From an uncultured bacterium (GTDB taxonomy: Bacteria > Verrucomicrobiota > Lentisphaeria > Victivallales > UBA1829): DNA of 64,000 nucleotides. Position 1 is the first letter of the stretch. The number at the start of each line of letters is the position of its first letter. The notes beneath the pieces were generated by a model. It worked only from the letters and a program-made list of their open reading frames with translations. It made no database searches and had not been told where the DNA came from. The DNA lies in contig CASFTV010000015.1 of NCBI GenBank assembly GCA_949297765.1, positions 1 through 64,000 on the forward strand, given 5' to 3'. Made by a program: the position numbers and the translations under genes. Shown piece after piece: positions 34,310 to 44,419 of the stretch.

Positions 34310-35263
34310 TTATGCCGCGATCAGCCAGATGGTGTACCCGACATAAACAGCCAGAAGAAACGCCCCCTCTTTCCGGGAGATCGTGTTTCCCGTCCGCATC
34401 ATCGGATACAGAACCACCGCGCAGAACAGCATGATTCCAAGGTCCACCGGCGTAATGCGGTCCGCCTGCAGCGGTTTCAGCAGAGGAGCCGCCCCGAGAA
34501 TTGCAAGTACATTGAAAAGATTGGATCCGACCACGTTGCCGATGGCGATGTCGCGTTCCCCTTTCAGCGCGGCGACAACGGAGGTCGCCAGCTCCGGAAG
34601 ACTTGTCCCGACCGCCACGATCGTCAGTCCGATCACCGCCTGCGAAACGCCGAAAAGCTCCGCCAGACAGACCGCCGCCTCCACCAGCAGTTTCGCTCCC
34701 CCGACCAGCGCCGCAAGTCCGAGAATCACCAGACAGACCGACCATCCGAGAGAATGCCTCTCCTCTCCCTCTGCGATTCCGGACTCTTCCGGCGCGGCTT
34801 CTCCGCTCCGTTTCGCATGGAGAATGCTTCCCGTCGTATAGGCAATGATCCCCATCAGGAACAGCGCTCCTTCGATCCGGTTGATCCCGCCCGTCAGGAA
34901 GCAGAGCGCCGCGAACAGAATCGACGCACCGATCATCAGCGGCACATCCACCCGGAACAGTTTCGGATTCACCCGGAGCGGCGTAATCACAGCGCAGAGG
35001 CCGAGAATCAACGCGATGTTGCAGATGTTCGATCCGATCACATTTCCGAGCGCGATATCCCCGGCGCCCCGCAGCGCGGCGTCACAGCTGACCACCAGTT
35101 CCGGGGCGCTTGTGGCAAATGCAACCAGCGTCAGACCAATCACCAGCGGCGACACATGAAACCGTCTTGCAATCCGCACGCCTCCCAGCACGAGAAATTC
35201 CGCTCCGTAGTAGAGCAGCACCAGTCCGGCGGCTCCTCCGATGATCCGCAATGTTGTCTCCAT
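34310..35263 (-). CDS. Calcium/sodium antiporter (YrbG-type, CaCA family)
   Basis: 317 residues, about ten membrane helices in two inverted halves. The two alpha-repeats carry the ion-binding motifs 'FATSAPELVVSCDAAL' and 'VGTSLPELATSVVAAL', each followed by 'GNVIGSN' or 'GNVVGSN'. Between the halves is a short acidic loop around residues 155-170 ('GEAAPEESGIAEGEE'). It exchanges Ca2+ for Na+ or H+ at the inner membrane. It stands alone between nrdD and the divergent macroglobulin gene. Confidence 0.92.
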   Translation of the reverse strand: METTLRIIGGAAGLVLLYYGAEFLVLGGVRIARRFHVSPLVIGLTLVAFATSAPELVVSCDAALRGAGDIALGNVIGSNICNIALILGLCAVITPLRVNPKLFRVDVPLMIGASILFAALCFLTGGINRIEGALFLMGIIAYTTGSILHAKRSGEAAPEESGIAEGEERHSLGWSVCLVILGLAALVGGAKLLVEAAVCLAELFGVSQAVIGLTIVAVGTSLPELATSVVAALKGERDIAIGNVVGSNLFNVLAILGAAPLLKPLQADRITPVDLGIMLFCAVVLYPMMRTGNTISRKEGAFLLAVYVGYTIWLIAA

Positions 35264-35486
35264 TTCCGTTTTCCTGTCCGTTCCTGTTCATTTTCATCCT
35301 TTTATAAAAGGATAATGTAGCAGTCCGCTCTGTTTTTGTCAAGCGTTTCCGCCTTGAACCGCCCGGCGGGAGGGACGGGAAAATCCGCGGGGAACCCGTT
35401 TCATCTCCTTGCTTTTTCCGGAAAGCGTGATACGTTGAATCCGAAAGAGGTTTCACCATTCACGACCACCACCGGAAGGAGCATTC

Positions 35487-38400
35487 ATGAAAACAGCACT
35501 GCTGGGACTGCTTGTTCTGGGAGCCGCCGCGTCCGTACAGGCGCTGGAGACGCCGATGCCGGGAGGCTCCCCTGAACTTTCCCCCGCCCCGGAAAACGAC
35601 TATCCGCACTACCGGAAATTTCTGGAAAACCCGCCGGACGGCACCGCAGATTCCCGGATCGCCGACGCCTTCCTCTCTGCCATCCGTCTCCTCAGCACCA
35701 TGAATGAACCGCTGGAGTTCGATCGTCTTCTCCGGATCGCGGAAACAAAATACAGCACCAACCTTCCGCTGCTGACGGCCCTGTATGATTCCGCGCATCT
35801 CATTCCGTCCTACGGATACCGGATCGGCGAAGAGTTCATCCGCGGCCGGAACCGGGGAGGATACGGAATGCGCTTTTCCTGCTCGGAGCGGGACCGGGTG
35901 CTTCTGCTCCGACTGTTCGACGCCGCCTTCCGCCGGAATCCGGATGCGCTGCCCGGCTCTTTCTACGCCCGCTTTGCAGGTCTCTGGATCACGGGACGCG
36001 AGGGGGACTCCGCATGGAAACTCCGGGAAAAGACCGATCTGGCCGTCCTGCCGGAGTATGATACGGAAACCCGGAGCGTCTTTGCTCCGCCGCCGCTCGA
36101 CCGGGCAGGACTTCCGGTGTTCCACCGGACACCGGAACGCTGGGACGCCGCCGCAAATGACGGAGAACGTTTCCAGTTTCTCCGCCGGAAAGCCCGGGAA
36201 CAGAAAGAGACGTTTGCCGACGCCATCTATGCGGATTTTCTCTATCACCAGTTCGGACGCATCGGGTTGAACCGATGGAACATCTCCGGAGAGGAGCGCA
36301 GGCTTCTGGAATCGCTTTCCGACGAGGAGACTCTGGTCATTCTGCCGGACGGCCCTCTGCGCTTCCGGATGCCGGAAGGACACAACTTCATCACGCTTTA
36401 CCGCGAACTGGGAGAATGGGAGAAACTCGGTTCCATCTATCTCTCTCGCTTTCAGGCGGACCGCGCTCTGGAGGCGTTCCGGAAGAGCGGCAATCAGCTC
36501 ATGGTCAAGCAGCTTTCCGGAAATCTCGGCGTTCTGGAGCCGATCCAGATTCAGCCGGCGGGACGGCAGCCGGTTCTGAAATTCCTCTACCGCAACGCAA
36601 AAGAGGGACAGGTGACCATCCGCCGGATCGACGAAAAACCGTTGTTTGAAGCGCTTCTGGCCGCCCGTTCCAAAGCGGGAAACCACGGAGGGGATCTTTT
36701 CTATTCTCTTCCCGTTCAACAGCTTTTGAAGAAATATTCCAGCACCGTCGGTCCGGAAATCGCCACTTTTCCGCTGACGCTCACTCCGCGGCCGCGCCAC
36801 GCGGAAACGGAACAGGCGATTCCTCTGCCGCTGAAGGAGAGCGGAGCCTATCTGGTCGAGATCAAGCTCCGGGACGGGAACACGAACCGGATCATCGTTT
36901 ATCTGACGGAGGCGATGCTCTCCGTCAGCAGTGCCACCGGACAGCCGGTCCGGCTCTTCCTGAACCATGCGGAGACCGGCGCGCCCCTGGCGGGACAGCC
37001 GATCCGGGTCCGTTTCTTCCAGACTCACTTCGCACGGACGCCCGCGGAACTCCGGAAATCGGGACGGGTCCGGATTGAGACAAAGGAGATCTCCGGCGTT
37101 TCCGGTGCGGATGGATCGTTCCCTCTCCCCGCTCCGAAAGACAGTCTGCGGCACTTCTGGGCATGGACGTGGATCGACGGAAAACCGGTCTTCTGCTCCG
37201 GCTGGAACGAGCGTCCCTCTACCGAACAGCGTTTTCCCTCCCTCCTTCAGGCATTCATGATCACCGGCCGGCCGCTTTACAAGCCCGGCGACAAGGTGGA
37301 ATTTTCCGGGTTTCTCCGGCGCGCCTCGTATGACGGAAATTCGAAGGAAGATGCTCTTCCCGCATCGGTGAAAGTCAAGGTTCTCACGCCGCGGGGAAAG
37401 ACGCTCTTCCAGTCGGCCATGCCGGTCAGCCGGACCACCGGAGCGTTTGCGGGCGTGTTCCGTCTTCCGGAGGACGCGATGCTCGGAAACTACCGGATTG
37501 TCTGCGAACGCCACGGCTCCGTCGCATTCCGCACGGAAGAGTACCAGAAACCGGAATACGAACTGCGGATCACCCTTCCCGACGGGCCGGTCCGGACAGG
37601 AGAGACGGTGACCGCAACCCTGCGGGCGGACTATTATTTCGGAGCTCCGGTTCCGGAGGCGGATGTCTCCTGCCGGGTCTACCGGGAAGTCGCGGCGCGG
37701 CCGCGGCCGCTGTTCTCCCGCTTCGCATGGCTGTACAGAAAGGACGCCATATTTCCCGGATTCCGATCTCCCGCAGGCGGACGGGAACTGGTCGCCGAAT
37801 TCTCCGGGAAAACCGGAGACGACGGGACATTCCCTGTCCACTTCTCCACTGCCGTTCCGAAATCTCCGGAAGAGGAGAATTTCCGCTTCCGCATTGAAGC
37901 GCAGGTGTCCGACAGTTCCCGCAAAGTGATTTCCGCATCCGCCTCGCTGCTTGCGGCGTCGAAACCGTTCCGGGTGTATCTCGGGAGCGAGGGATTCTGC
38001 CGTGCGCCGGACGGGATCACCCGTCTCCGGATTGCGGCGCTTGATCCGGAAGGGAAAACCGTCGAGGGTGCGGGACTCATCCGGATTTACAGGACCGTCC
38101 TTTCGCCCGGATTCCGCTATGAGAACAGCGGAGAGGCGGTCCGGACCATCCGGTTCCGCTCCGGAGAGAATCCGTCCTTTGTCCTGAACAAGGCGGGCGT
38201 CTACCGCGCGGTCGCCGAGTTCAACGCCGGGGACCGCGGAAAAGGGACCGCGGAGTGCATCTTCCGCGTGCTGGAGTCGAACGGGGAGAGCGGAATGTTT
38301 TCCGAGCTCCCGATTGAGCTGAGTCTGGACAAGCCGTCCTACCGGCCGGGCGAGACCGCCCGGATTCTGATCTCGTCGAACCGTCCCGATGCCGACGTTT

Positions 38401-41225
38401 ATCTGTTTCTTGACGGAACGCTGAAACATCTGAAACTGGACGGATATTCCGCGCTCGTCTCCCGTCCCGTCGCAGAGAAGGACCAGCCGAACCGTTTTGT
38501 CGCGGCGCTGACCTTCCGGAACGGAACCGCCTTCCGGACGGAAACCCAGATCGAAGTGCCGCCCGGGCAGCGGATGCTGAAGGTGCGTCTGGATCTTCCG
38601 GAGAGAAAGGTGCGTCCGCGCAGCGTGGTGCCGGTCGATCTGACGGTGACCGGAGCGGACGGGAAACCCGTTGCCGGAGTCTTCGCCCTGACCGTCTACG
38701 ACAAAGCGGTCGAAGCGCTGGCCGGCAGCAACATTCCTCCGATCCGGAGCTTCTTCTGGAACTGGAAACGCTATTTCTATCTGAATGTCCGAAGCGGGAC
38801 GGACACCCTTTCCTTTCCCGAATACACGGAAGACATCATGATGCGCCCCGTCCCTCTGCTTCCGTTCGCGGCAGACGGGGTGAGGAAGGCCTCGGTCGGC
38901 AGGGCTCTCTTTGAAAGCAATGACGCGGCACTGCCGCAGAAATCGAAAAATCTTCCGAAGGACACCACCGTCCGCTCCGACTTCATGGACAGCATCTTCT
39001 GGATCGGACAGCGGAAACTGGATGCCGACGGCCGGGTCCGGATCCTTGTCCCCGTTCCCGACAATCTTACGACATGGGTTGTGCGCGCCTGGAGCATCGG
39101 GCCCGGAACCTCGGTCGGGGAAGGACGGGCGGAAATCATTGTCTCAAAGGAGATCACCGCGCGTCTTCAGCTTCCGCCGTTTCTGATTGCAGGCGACACC
39201 GTCGAAGTGCCGGCGATCGTCCACAACCACTCCGGGAAAACGATCCGCGCCGGCATCACGCTCACGCGGAAAGGCGACGCCGTCACCATCCGGGAAACCG
39301 CCGCGGACGCAACGCCGGAGATCCGTCCGGGAGAATCGGCAACGGTCCCCTTCCGCCTCCATGCGGAGCGGGCGGGAGAAACGGAACTTCTCCTGTCGGT
39401 CTCGGCGGAAGGCGCTGCCGCGGATGCGCTTTCGCTTCCACTCACCGTCCAGCCCCGCGGCATCCGGAAACACATTCCCGCCGCCGGACGGCTCCGGAAT
39501 CAGATCGCCCGGGTAAAATACGAAGTTCCGCAGAGCGGACGGGGAAATGCCGGAATCACCGTTTCCATTCAGCCCGGTGCCGGATCGGCAATCGCGGATC
39601 TTCTTCCGGTTCTTGCGGCGGAACCGTCCGCGGATCTGTTCGGGACGGTAACCCGCTTTCTTCCCGCGCTGAAGGCCATGCGGGCATTTGCCGAGCTGGG
39701 AGTGCCGATGGACACTCTCCTCCGCCCGCGCCGATCCGTCGAAGGGCCGCTGAAGGATTATCTGCGTTCCGGGAAAACCGTCCCTGCGACCGAAGCCGCC
39801 TTCCGGAAACAGATCTCCGATCATCTGCAGATGCTTCAGGGGATGGTCAACTCCGACGGCGGATGGGGATGGTTCAGCGGCTATGGGGAATCCTCTCATG
39901 ACGATACAACCGCCGTCGCCGTGGATGCCCTGCTGGACGCGAAGGAGATGAAACAGAACGTCGACGCGCGCATTCTCAAACGGGGCATCGACTGGCTTCT
40001 CCGCCGGGCGGACTCCCGGACCGGCGAGATCCGGAAGAACGGAGCCGTCACAAACGGAGATGCTCTTCTGCTCCGCACGCTGGCCAAAGCGGGATGCGCT
40101 CCGGAGGATTTGCGGACAGAGGCCTATCGGAACCGTCACCGTCTTTCCCCGTACGGGCTCGCTCTCCTCGGACTTGCGCTGAACGACGGATCGGACACGC
40201 AGAAAACCGTGATCCGGGAGCTGGACCGGCTTCTGAAACATGATCCGCAGTCCGGCACGGCCTGCCTGAATATTCCTCCCGAATGGAACTTCAGCTGGGC
40301 GGGCAGCGAAACCTCCGCCCAGGCGGCGTATCTGGAACTGCTCCTGCGGACGGAACCGGACAGCGAACGGACGGAGGCGGTGGCGCGATATCTGACGATC
40401 CATCTGCGCAACGCGCCGTCCCGGACGTCGCTCCGGGCGCTCGGCGAAGCGGTCGGAGTCCTCGCCCGCCGCATCCGCACCGTCGGGGAATCCGATCCGG
40501 AACTGGACGTGATGATCAAGCTGGATGAAGGGCACATCCGCTCGTTCCGGATCACAAAAGAGAACGTCTGGAACGGGCCGTTCACCGTGAGCATTCCGCC
40601 GGAGCTGCTCCCCCCGGGGAAACATGTTCTGGAGCTTTCCTGCGCGGGACGCGGAGCGATCTTCTATCAGACGATGCTGAGCTGTTTTGAGGAAGACGCA
40701 CGGATCGGAGCCTCCGGGCTTGAGCTGAAGCTCGACCGCCGTTATTTCCGCATCGACCGGATTCCGGAGAAGAGTTCCGCTCCGGATTCGCGGGGAACCC
40801 CACGGCCCGTCCGCACCGATTCGGAACGGAGAACCCCGCTGACGGATCATTCCGTCATCCGGCCGGGTGACATCGTGGAAGTGGAACTCATCCCGCGGAC
40901 CGCCGGCGACTACGACTATGTCGAGTTCCGCGACCGCATCCCCGCCGGCTTCGACTATGTGAAACCGCGGAGCGGCCGGATCTCCTGGAATCCGCTCATC
41001 TACGCGGAATTTGCGGAAGAGGGACCTCGCTTCCATCTGCGGAACCTGACCCGGGGCGATGCAAGCATCCGCTACCGCATCCGCGCCCGTTTCGGCGGGA
41101 TCTTCACCGCTCTTCCGGCGACGGGATCCGGGATCTATGCTCCCGCCCTGCGCGCAAACAGCGCCGACAGCCGTTTTGCCATACAGATCGACAACAAACA
41201 CTTCACCATTCTGGAGGACCGCTAA
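35487..41225 (+). CDS. Alpha-2-macroglobulin-like protein, giant, without thioester
   Basis: 1,912 residues, GGAAGGAG upstream, signal peptide MKTALLGLLVLGAAASVQA. MG2-type domain near residue 590 ('GRPLYKPGDKVEFSGFLRR'). The central A2M domain is at ~1165 ('SDFMDSIFWIGQRKLDADGR'). A helical thioester-type domain runs ~1360-1640 ('NSDGGWGWFSGYGESSHDDT'), with a C-terminal beta domain ('EFRDRIPAGFDYV'). At the place where thioester members have CxEQ, this protein reads 'AAEPSADLFGTVTRFLPAL', so no thioester can form. Bacterial A2Ms sit in the periplasm and trap proteases or guard the envelope. The flavin reductase gene begins at the base after its stop. Confidence 0.88.
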   Translation: MKTALLGLLVLGAAASVQALETPMPGGSPELSPAPENDYPHYRKFLENPPDGTADSRIADAFLSAIRLLSTMNEPLEFDRLLRIAETKYSTNLPLLTALYDSAHLIPSYGYRIGEEFIRGRNRGGYGMRFSCSERDRVLLLRLFDAAFRRNPDALPGSFYARFAGLWITGREGDSAWKLREKTDLAVLPEYDTETRSVFAPPPLDRAGLPVFHRTPERWDAAANDGERFQFLRRKAREQKETFADAIYADFLYHQFGRIGLNRWNISGEERRLLESLSDEETLVILPDGPLRFRMPEGHNFITLYRELGEWEKLGSIYLSRFQADRALEAFRKSGNQLMVKQLSGNLGVLEPIQIQPAGRQPVLKFLYRNAKEGQVTIRRIDEKPLFEALLAARSKAGNHGGDLFYSLPVQQLLKKYSSTVGPEIATFPLTLTPRPRHAETEQAIPLPLKESGAYLVEIKLRDGNTNRIIVYLTEAMLSVSSATGQPVRLFLNHAETGAPLAGQPIRVRFFQTHFARTPAELRKSGRVRIETKEISGVSGADGSFPLPAPKDSLRHFWAWTWIDGKPVFCSGWNERPSTEQRFPSLLQAFMITGRPLYKPGDKVEFSGFLRRASYDGNSKEDALPASVKVKVLTPRGKTLFQSAMPVSRTTGAFAGVFRLPEDAMLGNYRIVCERHGSVAFRTEEYQKPEYELRITLPDGPVRTGETVTATLRADYYFGAPVPEADVSCRVYREVAARPRPLFSRFAWLYRKDAIFPGFRSPAGGRELVAEFSGKTGDDGTFPVHFSTAVPKSPEEENFRFRIEAQVSDSSRKVISASASLLAASKPFRVYLGSEGFCRAPDGITRLRIAALDPEGKTVEGAGLIRIYRTVLSPGFRYENSGEAVRTIRFRSGENPSFVLNKAGVYRAVAEFNAGDRGKGTAECIFRVLESNGESGMFSELPIELSLDKPSYRPGETARILISSNRPDADVYLFLDGTLKHLKLDGYSALVSRPVAEKDQPNRFVAALTFRNGTAFRTETQIEVPPGQRMLKVRLDLPERKVRPRSVVPVDLTVTGADGKPVAGVFALTVYDKAVEALAGSNIPPIRSFFWNWKRYFYLNVRSGTDTLSFPEYTEDIMMRPVPLLPFAADGVRKASVGRALFESNDAALPQKSKNLPKDTTVRSDFMDSIFWIGQRKLDADGRVRILVPVPDNLTTWVVRAWSIGPGTSVGEGRAEIIVSKEITARLQLPPFLIAGDTVEVPAIVHNHSGKTIRAGITLTRKGDAVTIRETAADATPEIRPGESATVPFRLHAERAGETELLLSVSAEGAAADALSLPLTVQPRGIRKHIPAAGRLRNQIARVKYEVPQSGRGNAGITVSIQPGAGSAIADLLPVLAAEPSADLFGTVTRFLPALKAMRAFAELGVPMDTLLRPRRSVEGPLKDYLRSGKTVPATEAAFRKQISDHLQMLQGMVNSDGGWGWFSGYGESSHDDTTAVAVDALLDAKEMKQNVDARILKRGIDWLLRRADSRTGEIRKNGAVTNGDALLLRTLAKAGCAPEDLRTEAYRNRHRLSPYGLALLGLALNDGSDTQKTVIRELDRLLKHDPQSGTACLNIPPEWNFSWAGSETSAQAAYLELLLRTEPDSERTEAVARYLTIHLRNAPSRTSLRALGEAVGVLARRIRTVGESDPELDVMIKLDEGHIRSFRITKENVWNGPFTVSIPPELLPPGKHVLELSCAGRGAIFYQTMLSCFEEDARIGASGLELKLDRRYFRIDRIPEKSSAPDSRGTPRPVRTDSERRTPLTDHSVIRPGDIVEVELIPRTAGDYDYVEFRDRIPAGFDYVKPRSGRISWNPLIYAEFAEEGPRFHLRNLTRGDASIRYRIRARFGGIFTALPATGSGIYAPALRANSADSRFAIQIDNKHFTILEDR

Positions 41226-41756
41226 ATGAAACGCATTCCGATTCCGCACACGCAGCTGACCGCCAATTCGTTTGAACTCTTCAACTCCACCTGGTTCATT
41301 CTCTGCGGAGGGGACTTTGCGAAAGGCTCCTTCAACGGGATGACCGTCAGCTGGGGATCGCTCGGAACGATCTGGGGCCGGCCGTTTGCGATGGTCGTTG
41401 TCCGCCCGCAGCGCCACACCCTCCCCTTTCTGGAGTCCGGCGACAGTTTCACCCTGAGCGCCTTCTCTCCCGAATACAAAAACGCGCTGAATTTCTTCGG
41501 TTCGAAATCCGGCGCGGATTTTGACAAGTTCAAGGAAACGGGACTCACCCCGGAAGCCTCGCAGAAGGTCTCCGCCCCCTCCATCTCCGAAGCCGATCTT
41601 GTGATCGAGTGCCGGAAAACCTATACGGACTGGATGAAACCCGAATGTTTCCTCCGGGAACAGGACATCCGCGACTGGTATCCGGCAAAGGATTTCCACA
41701 AAATCTTTTTCGGCGAAGTTGTCGCCGTCTCCGCCGCGGAGCAGTACCGCGCCTGA
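41226..41756 (+). CDS. Flavin reductase-like FMN-binding protein
   Basis: 176 residues, directly after the macroglobulin stop. The split-barrel fold is suggested by 'NGMTVSWGSLGTIWGRPFAM' and 'FVVRPQRHT'-type residues in the FMN-binding region, and 'SGDSFTLSAFSPEYKNALNF'. Family members reduce flavins or bind FMN. No partner oxygenase is nearby. Zero spacing suggests co-expression with the upstream gene, but a functional link is not obvious. Confidence 0.82.
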   Translation: MKRIPIPHTQLTANSFELFNSTWFILCGGDFAKGSFNGMTVSWGSLGTIWGRPFAMVVVRPQRHTLPFLESGDSFTLSAFSPEYKNALNFFGSKSGADFDKFKETGLTPEASQKVSAPSISEADLVIECRKTYTDWMKPECFLREQDIRDWYPAKDFHKIFFGEVVAVSAAEQYRA

Positions 41757-41759
41757 GTT

Positions 41760-43970
41760 CTACCGGGTGGAAGCGGAAATTCCCAGCAGCACATGGCTGC
41801 CGTTCTGGAGGGGATGCGTGATGACGATGGATTCCACCATCCGCTCCGTTTCCAGCGGAAGCCGGAGAACGTACAGAGTTCTGCGGGAAACCGGATCCGC
41901 CCACGCAATCCGTGCGCTTTCCGATGTCCACGGCAGAGAATAGGTGTAATCGGTGTTTCCGATATCCCGGCCGAGAATCAGCGGATGCTCCACCGCCCCG
42001 CCGTCCGCATCTTCAATGCGGTAGCGGAGCCATTCGCCGCGGATCGGATAATCCGCCGCATGCAGGAAGTAGAACGTCTTCACGCGCCGGCCGACCGGAA
42101 TCCGCAGTTCCTGTTCCGCATCCGTTGTCCAGAAGGAGACCGCATCGGCGCCGATTTCAAACGGAACGCCGAGAAGAATCCGTTTTCCGCAAAGAGAAGC
42201 ATACGCTCCGTTCAGAATGCCGGAACCGGTCTCATGATTGTAGTTCAGCGACTCCTTCGCCGCCGCGCCGAGCGGAAGAGCCACGGCATCCGCCGCGTCT
42301 TCGAACGGAAGTCCGACCGGGGAAGGCCGCGTCAGGGAACCTTCGGGAGCCGGAAGAGAATCCCCTTCCCAGCCCGGGAAATCCAGGACAAGCGATGTTT
42401 CCGGCGGAAGGATCCGGGAACTTCCGTCAGGCAGGCGGAACTCCTGTTCCGCACCGGTCCAGTTGAACAGGCCGAGCCGCCCCGACGAACAGATCATTCC
42501 GGGGAAGTCTTCCGCTCCGCCGCGCCAGTAGTCGAGAATCCGGAAAGAGGGATTTTCGGAAGCTCCGGAAAGCGCATCGGCGACCAGTTTCCGGCGGTCT
42601 TCCGTCAGCAGGGAAAGTTTGTCGCCCGCAAGGACCGCGTTTCCGGTGAGGGAAACAAAATCCGTCCACATCTTTGCCTCGTTGAATTTCAGATTTCCGA
42701 GTTTGGTGGGTGAAGTCCGCTCCGCGTCGTTCATTCCATCTCCGCGCACGACCAGGTAATCCGGATCGCACTGATACCACTTCCGGTGGAGATGTGCGGA
42801 GGCCATGCAGCAGCGGGCGGATGTCTTCACACTGCGGAAATTGGGAGAGATGTCCGGTCCGACGCGCATTCCGTCCACATGACCGACGCAGGGTCCGAAC
42901 TCCGCCGAACAGCCCAGCAGATAGGTCTGTGCACCGGCCTCCTCCCGGATCGCGGAAAGCGCCCGGTGGAACCGTTCATAAGGCGTCATCGGCACTTTGG
43001 AACGCCCGTACAGTGTTCCGGCCAGCAGGAAGTCCAGCTTCAGATAAACAATCCCGGCCTCCATGAAAAAGCGCACGCAGCGCCGGATGTGGTCGACCAC
43101 TTCGTCCTGAGAATAATCCAGAATCACATGTCCGCCGTTTCCGTAAAACCGGAGCGAGCCGTCCTCCTTCCGCAGGAACCACCCGGGATGCTGTTTCACA
43201 ACATTGGCGGTATGGTGCGCGAGGAAAGGGGCGAACCAGATGCCGGTTTGAAGATTCCGTCCGGCGGCCTCGCGGACGACGGCGGTCAGACCGTCGGGAA
43301 AGACTTCCGGACGCATCTCCGTCCAGTCGCCCCAGACACTGTATCCGTCGTCGATCTGCAGAAGACTGGCGGACGCGGAGAGTTTTCCCAGTTCCTCCAG
43401 ATTTTCGCGGATGGAACGGTCGGAAAATTTTGCCGAATAGTAGTCCCACGTTCCCCAGCCCGCCCAGTGACGGAAATTGAGATTCCGGACAAGCCGTCCC
43501 GAGGTGAAATCGGCATAGGCGTCAAGCAGTTCCCGCTCGCTGTTTCCCCGCAGGAAAAACAGCTCCTCCAGAGGACAGGTTTCTCCGGATTTGAACGGCC
43601 GGCCGTCGCCGTAGAAACGAGCCGTCAGGCGGTCGCGTTCCACCAGGAGTTTCCCCGAAAAGATCCTCCAGGATGCGATCGCCGCCAGCAGGAAATCTCC
43701 TTTCCCGAGACGGAAAAGGACCAGTGTTCCCGCATTCAGAGGATCCCGGAAATCGGAAAGTGCAAATTTCTTCATGGCGTCGCCCATCTGGACGGCTCCG
43801 GTCAGCAGAACGGTCTGCGGAGTCAGCACGCCGGAAAGATCAAGCACAAGATCGACCCACGGGAATGTGGCGTTTTCTCCGGTCCGGACAATTTCCGGCT
43901 TGACAGAATTCAAGCTCCCCGACAGACGAACCGACCACCCTTCCGGCACCGTTCCCAAACGAAACTCCAT
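41760..43970 (-). CDS. GH36-like alpha-galactosidase
   Basis: 736 residues from ATG 43970 (GGAGAGTGGAGT upstream); no signal peptide, so cytoplasmic. N-terminal beta-sandwich (~1-200), then the (beta/alpha)8 barrel with 'WAGWGTWDYYSAKFSD', 'LLQIDDGYSVWGDW' and the nucleophile Asp in 'VYLKLDFLLAGTLYG'. The acid/base Asp falls in 'GHVDGMRVGPDISPNF'. A C-terminal beta domain follows. GH36 retaining enzymes release alpha-galactosyl groups from raffinose-type or galactomannan oligosaccharides; GH27/GH31 relatives are less likely. It converges with the flavin reductase gene (3 bases apart). Confidence 0.85.
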   Translation of the reverse strand: MEFRLGTVPEGWSVRLSGSLNSVKPEIVRTGENATFPWVDLVLDLSGVLTPQTVLLTGAVQMGDAMKKFALSDFRDPLNAGTLVLFRLGKGDFLLAAIASWRIFSGKLLVERDRLTARFYGDGRPFKSGETCPLEELFFLRGNSERELLDAYADFTSGRLVRNLNFRHWAGWGTWDYYSAKFSDRSIRENLEELGKLSASASLLQIDDGYSVWGDWTEMRPEVFPDGLTAVVREAAGRNLQTGIWFAPFLAHHTANVVKQHPGWFLRKEDGSLRFYGNGGHVILDYSQDEVVDHIRRCVRFFMEAGIVYLKLDFLLAGTLYGRSKVPMTPYERFHRALSAIREEAGAQTYLLGCSAEFGPCVGHVDGMRVGPDISPNFRSVKTSARCCMASAHLHRKWYQCDPDYLVVRGDGMNDAERTSPTKLGNLKFNEAKMWTDFVSLTGNAVLAGDKLSLLTEDRRKLVADALSGASENPSFRILDYWRGGAEDFPGMICSSGRLGLFNWTGAEQEFRLPDGSSRILPPETSLVLDFPGWEGDSLPAPEGSLTRPSPVGLPFEDAADAVALPLGAAAKESLNYNHETGSGILNGAYASLCGKRILLGVPFEIGADAVSFWTTDAEQELRIPVGRRVKTFYFLHAADYPIRGEWLRYRIEDADGGAVEHPLILGRDIGNTDYTYSLPWTSESARIAWADPVSRRTLYVLRLPLETERMVESIVITHPLQNGSHVLLGISASTR

Positions 43971-44046
43971 ACTCCACTCTCCTCTCCCGTTTTTCTGTTT
44001 CCGGATAATGTAGCATCCTCCCGGAGAAATACAATGGAATCCGGGC

Positions 44047-44077
44047 ATAAAAAAACCGGGATGCTGAGTCCCGGCAA
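44047..44077 (-). terminator. Intrinsic terminator of the ferredoxin gene
   Basis: Minus strand: GCCGGGA, seven-base loop, TCCCGG, then seven T residues, about 70 bases after the ferredoxin stop. Confidence 0.85.
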
Positions 44078-44143
44078 AAATCTGACAATCAGTTTTTTCG
44101 GAATAAGCAACCTTATTCCTTATCAAATCGGAACAGGAAAACC

Positions 44144-44317
44144 TTATTCCTGTGTGATGGCCTCCGCGGGGCAGGTTCCGACGCAGGCGCCGCAATCCAC
44201 GCAGGTTCCGGCATCGACAACCGCTTTGCCGTCATTCATGGAAATCGCTTCCACCGGGCAAGCTCCGACGCAGGATTCGCATCCGACACATTTTTCAGAA
44301 TCAACTTTTGCAGCCAT
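44144..44317 (-). CDS. 2[4Fe-4S] ferredoxin
   Basis: 57 residues from ATG 44317, AGGAGG upstream. Two cluster motifs: 'CVGCESCVGACP' and 'CVDCGACVGTCP', each CxxCxxCxxxCP, the clostridial-type arrangement. It carries low-potential electrons for anaerobic metabolism, and possibly for radical-SAM enzymes such as NrdG. It is a single gene with its own terminator. Confidence 0.96.
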   Translation of the reverse strand: MAAKVDSEKCVGCESCVGACPVEAISMNDGKAVVDAGTCVDCGACVGTCPAEAITQE

Positions 44318-44419
44318 TTTTTCCTCCTTACGGTTCATTACAGGTTGTTTTCGGGAGCCGCTCTTCAGAAACCGCGGCTTGTATAATGTACATGAAAAAG
44401 TGGAAATGTCAAATCCTTC

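Noticed and set aside
35460-38429. Long antisense frame (about 990 codons) opposite the macroglobulin gene
   Set aside because: It is low in hydrophobic blocks and rich in Arg/Gly/Pro, and mirrors the GC-biased third codon positions of the real gene. No ribosome site or domains.
39144-41699. Long antisense frame (about 850 codons) over the macroglobulin and flavin reductase genes
   Set aside because: Same shadow effect; it spans two well-supported plus-strand genes.
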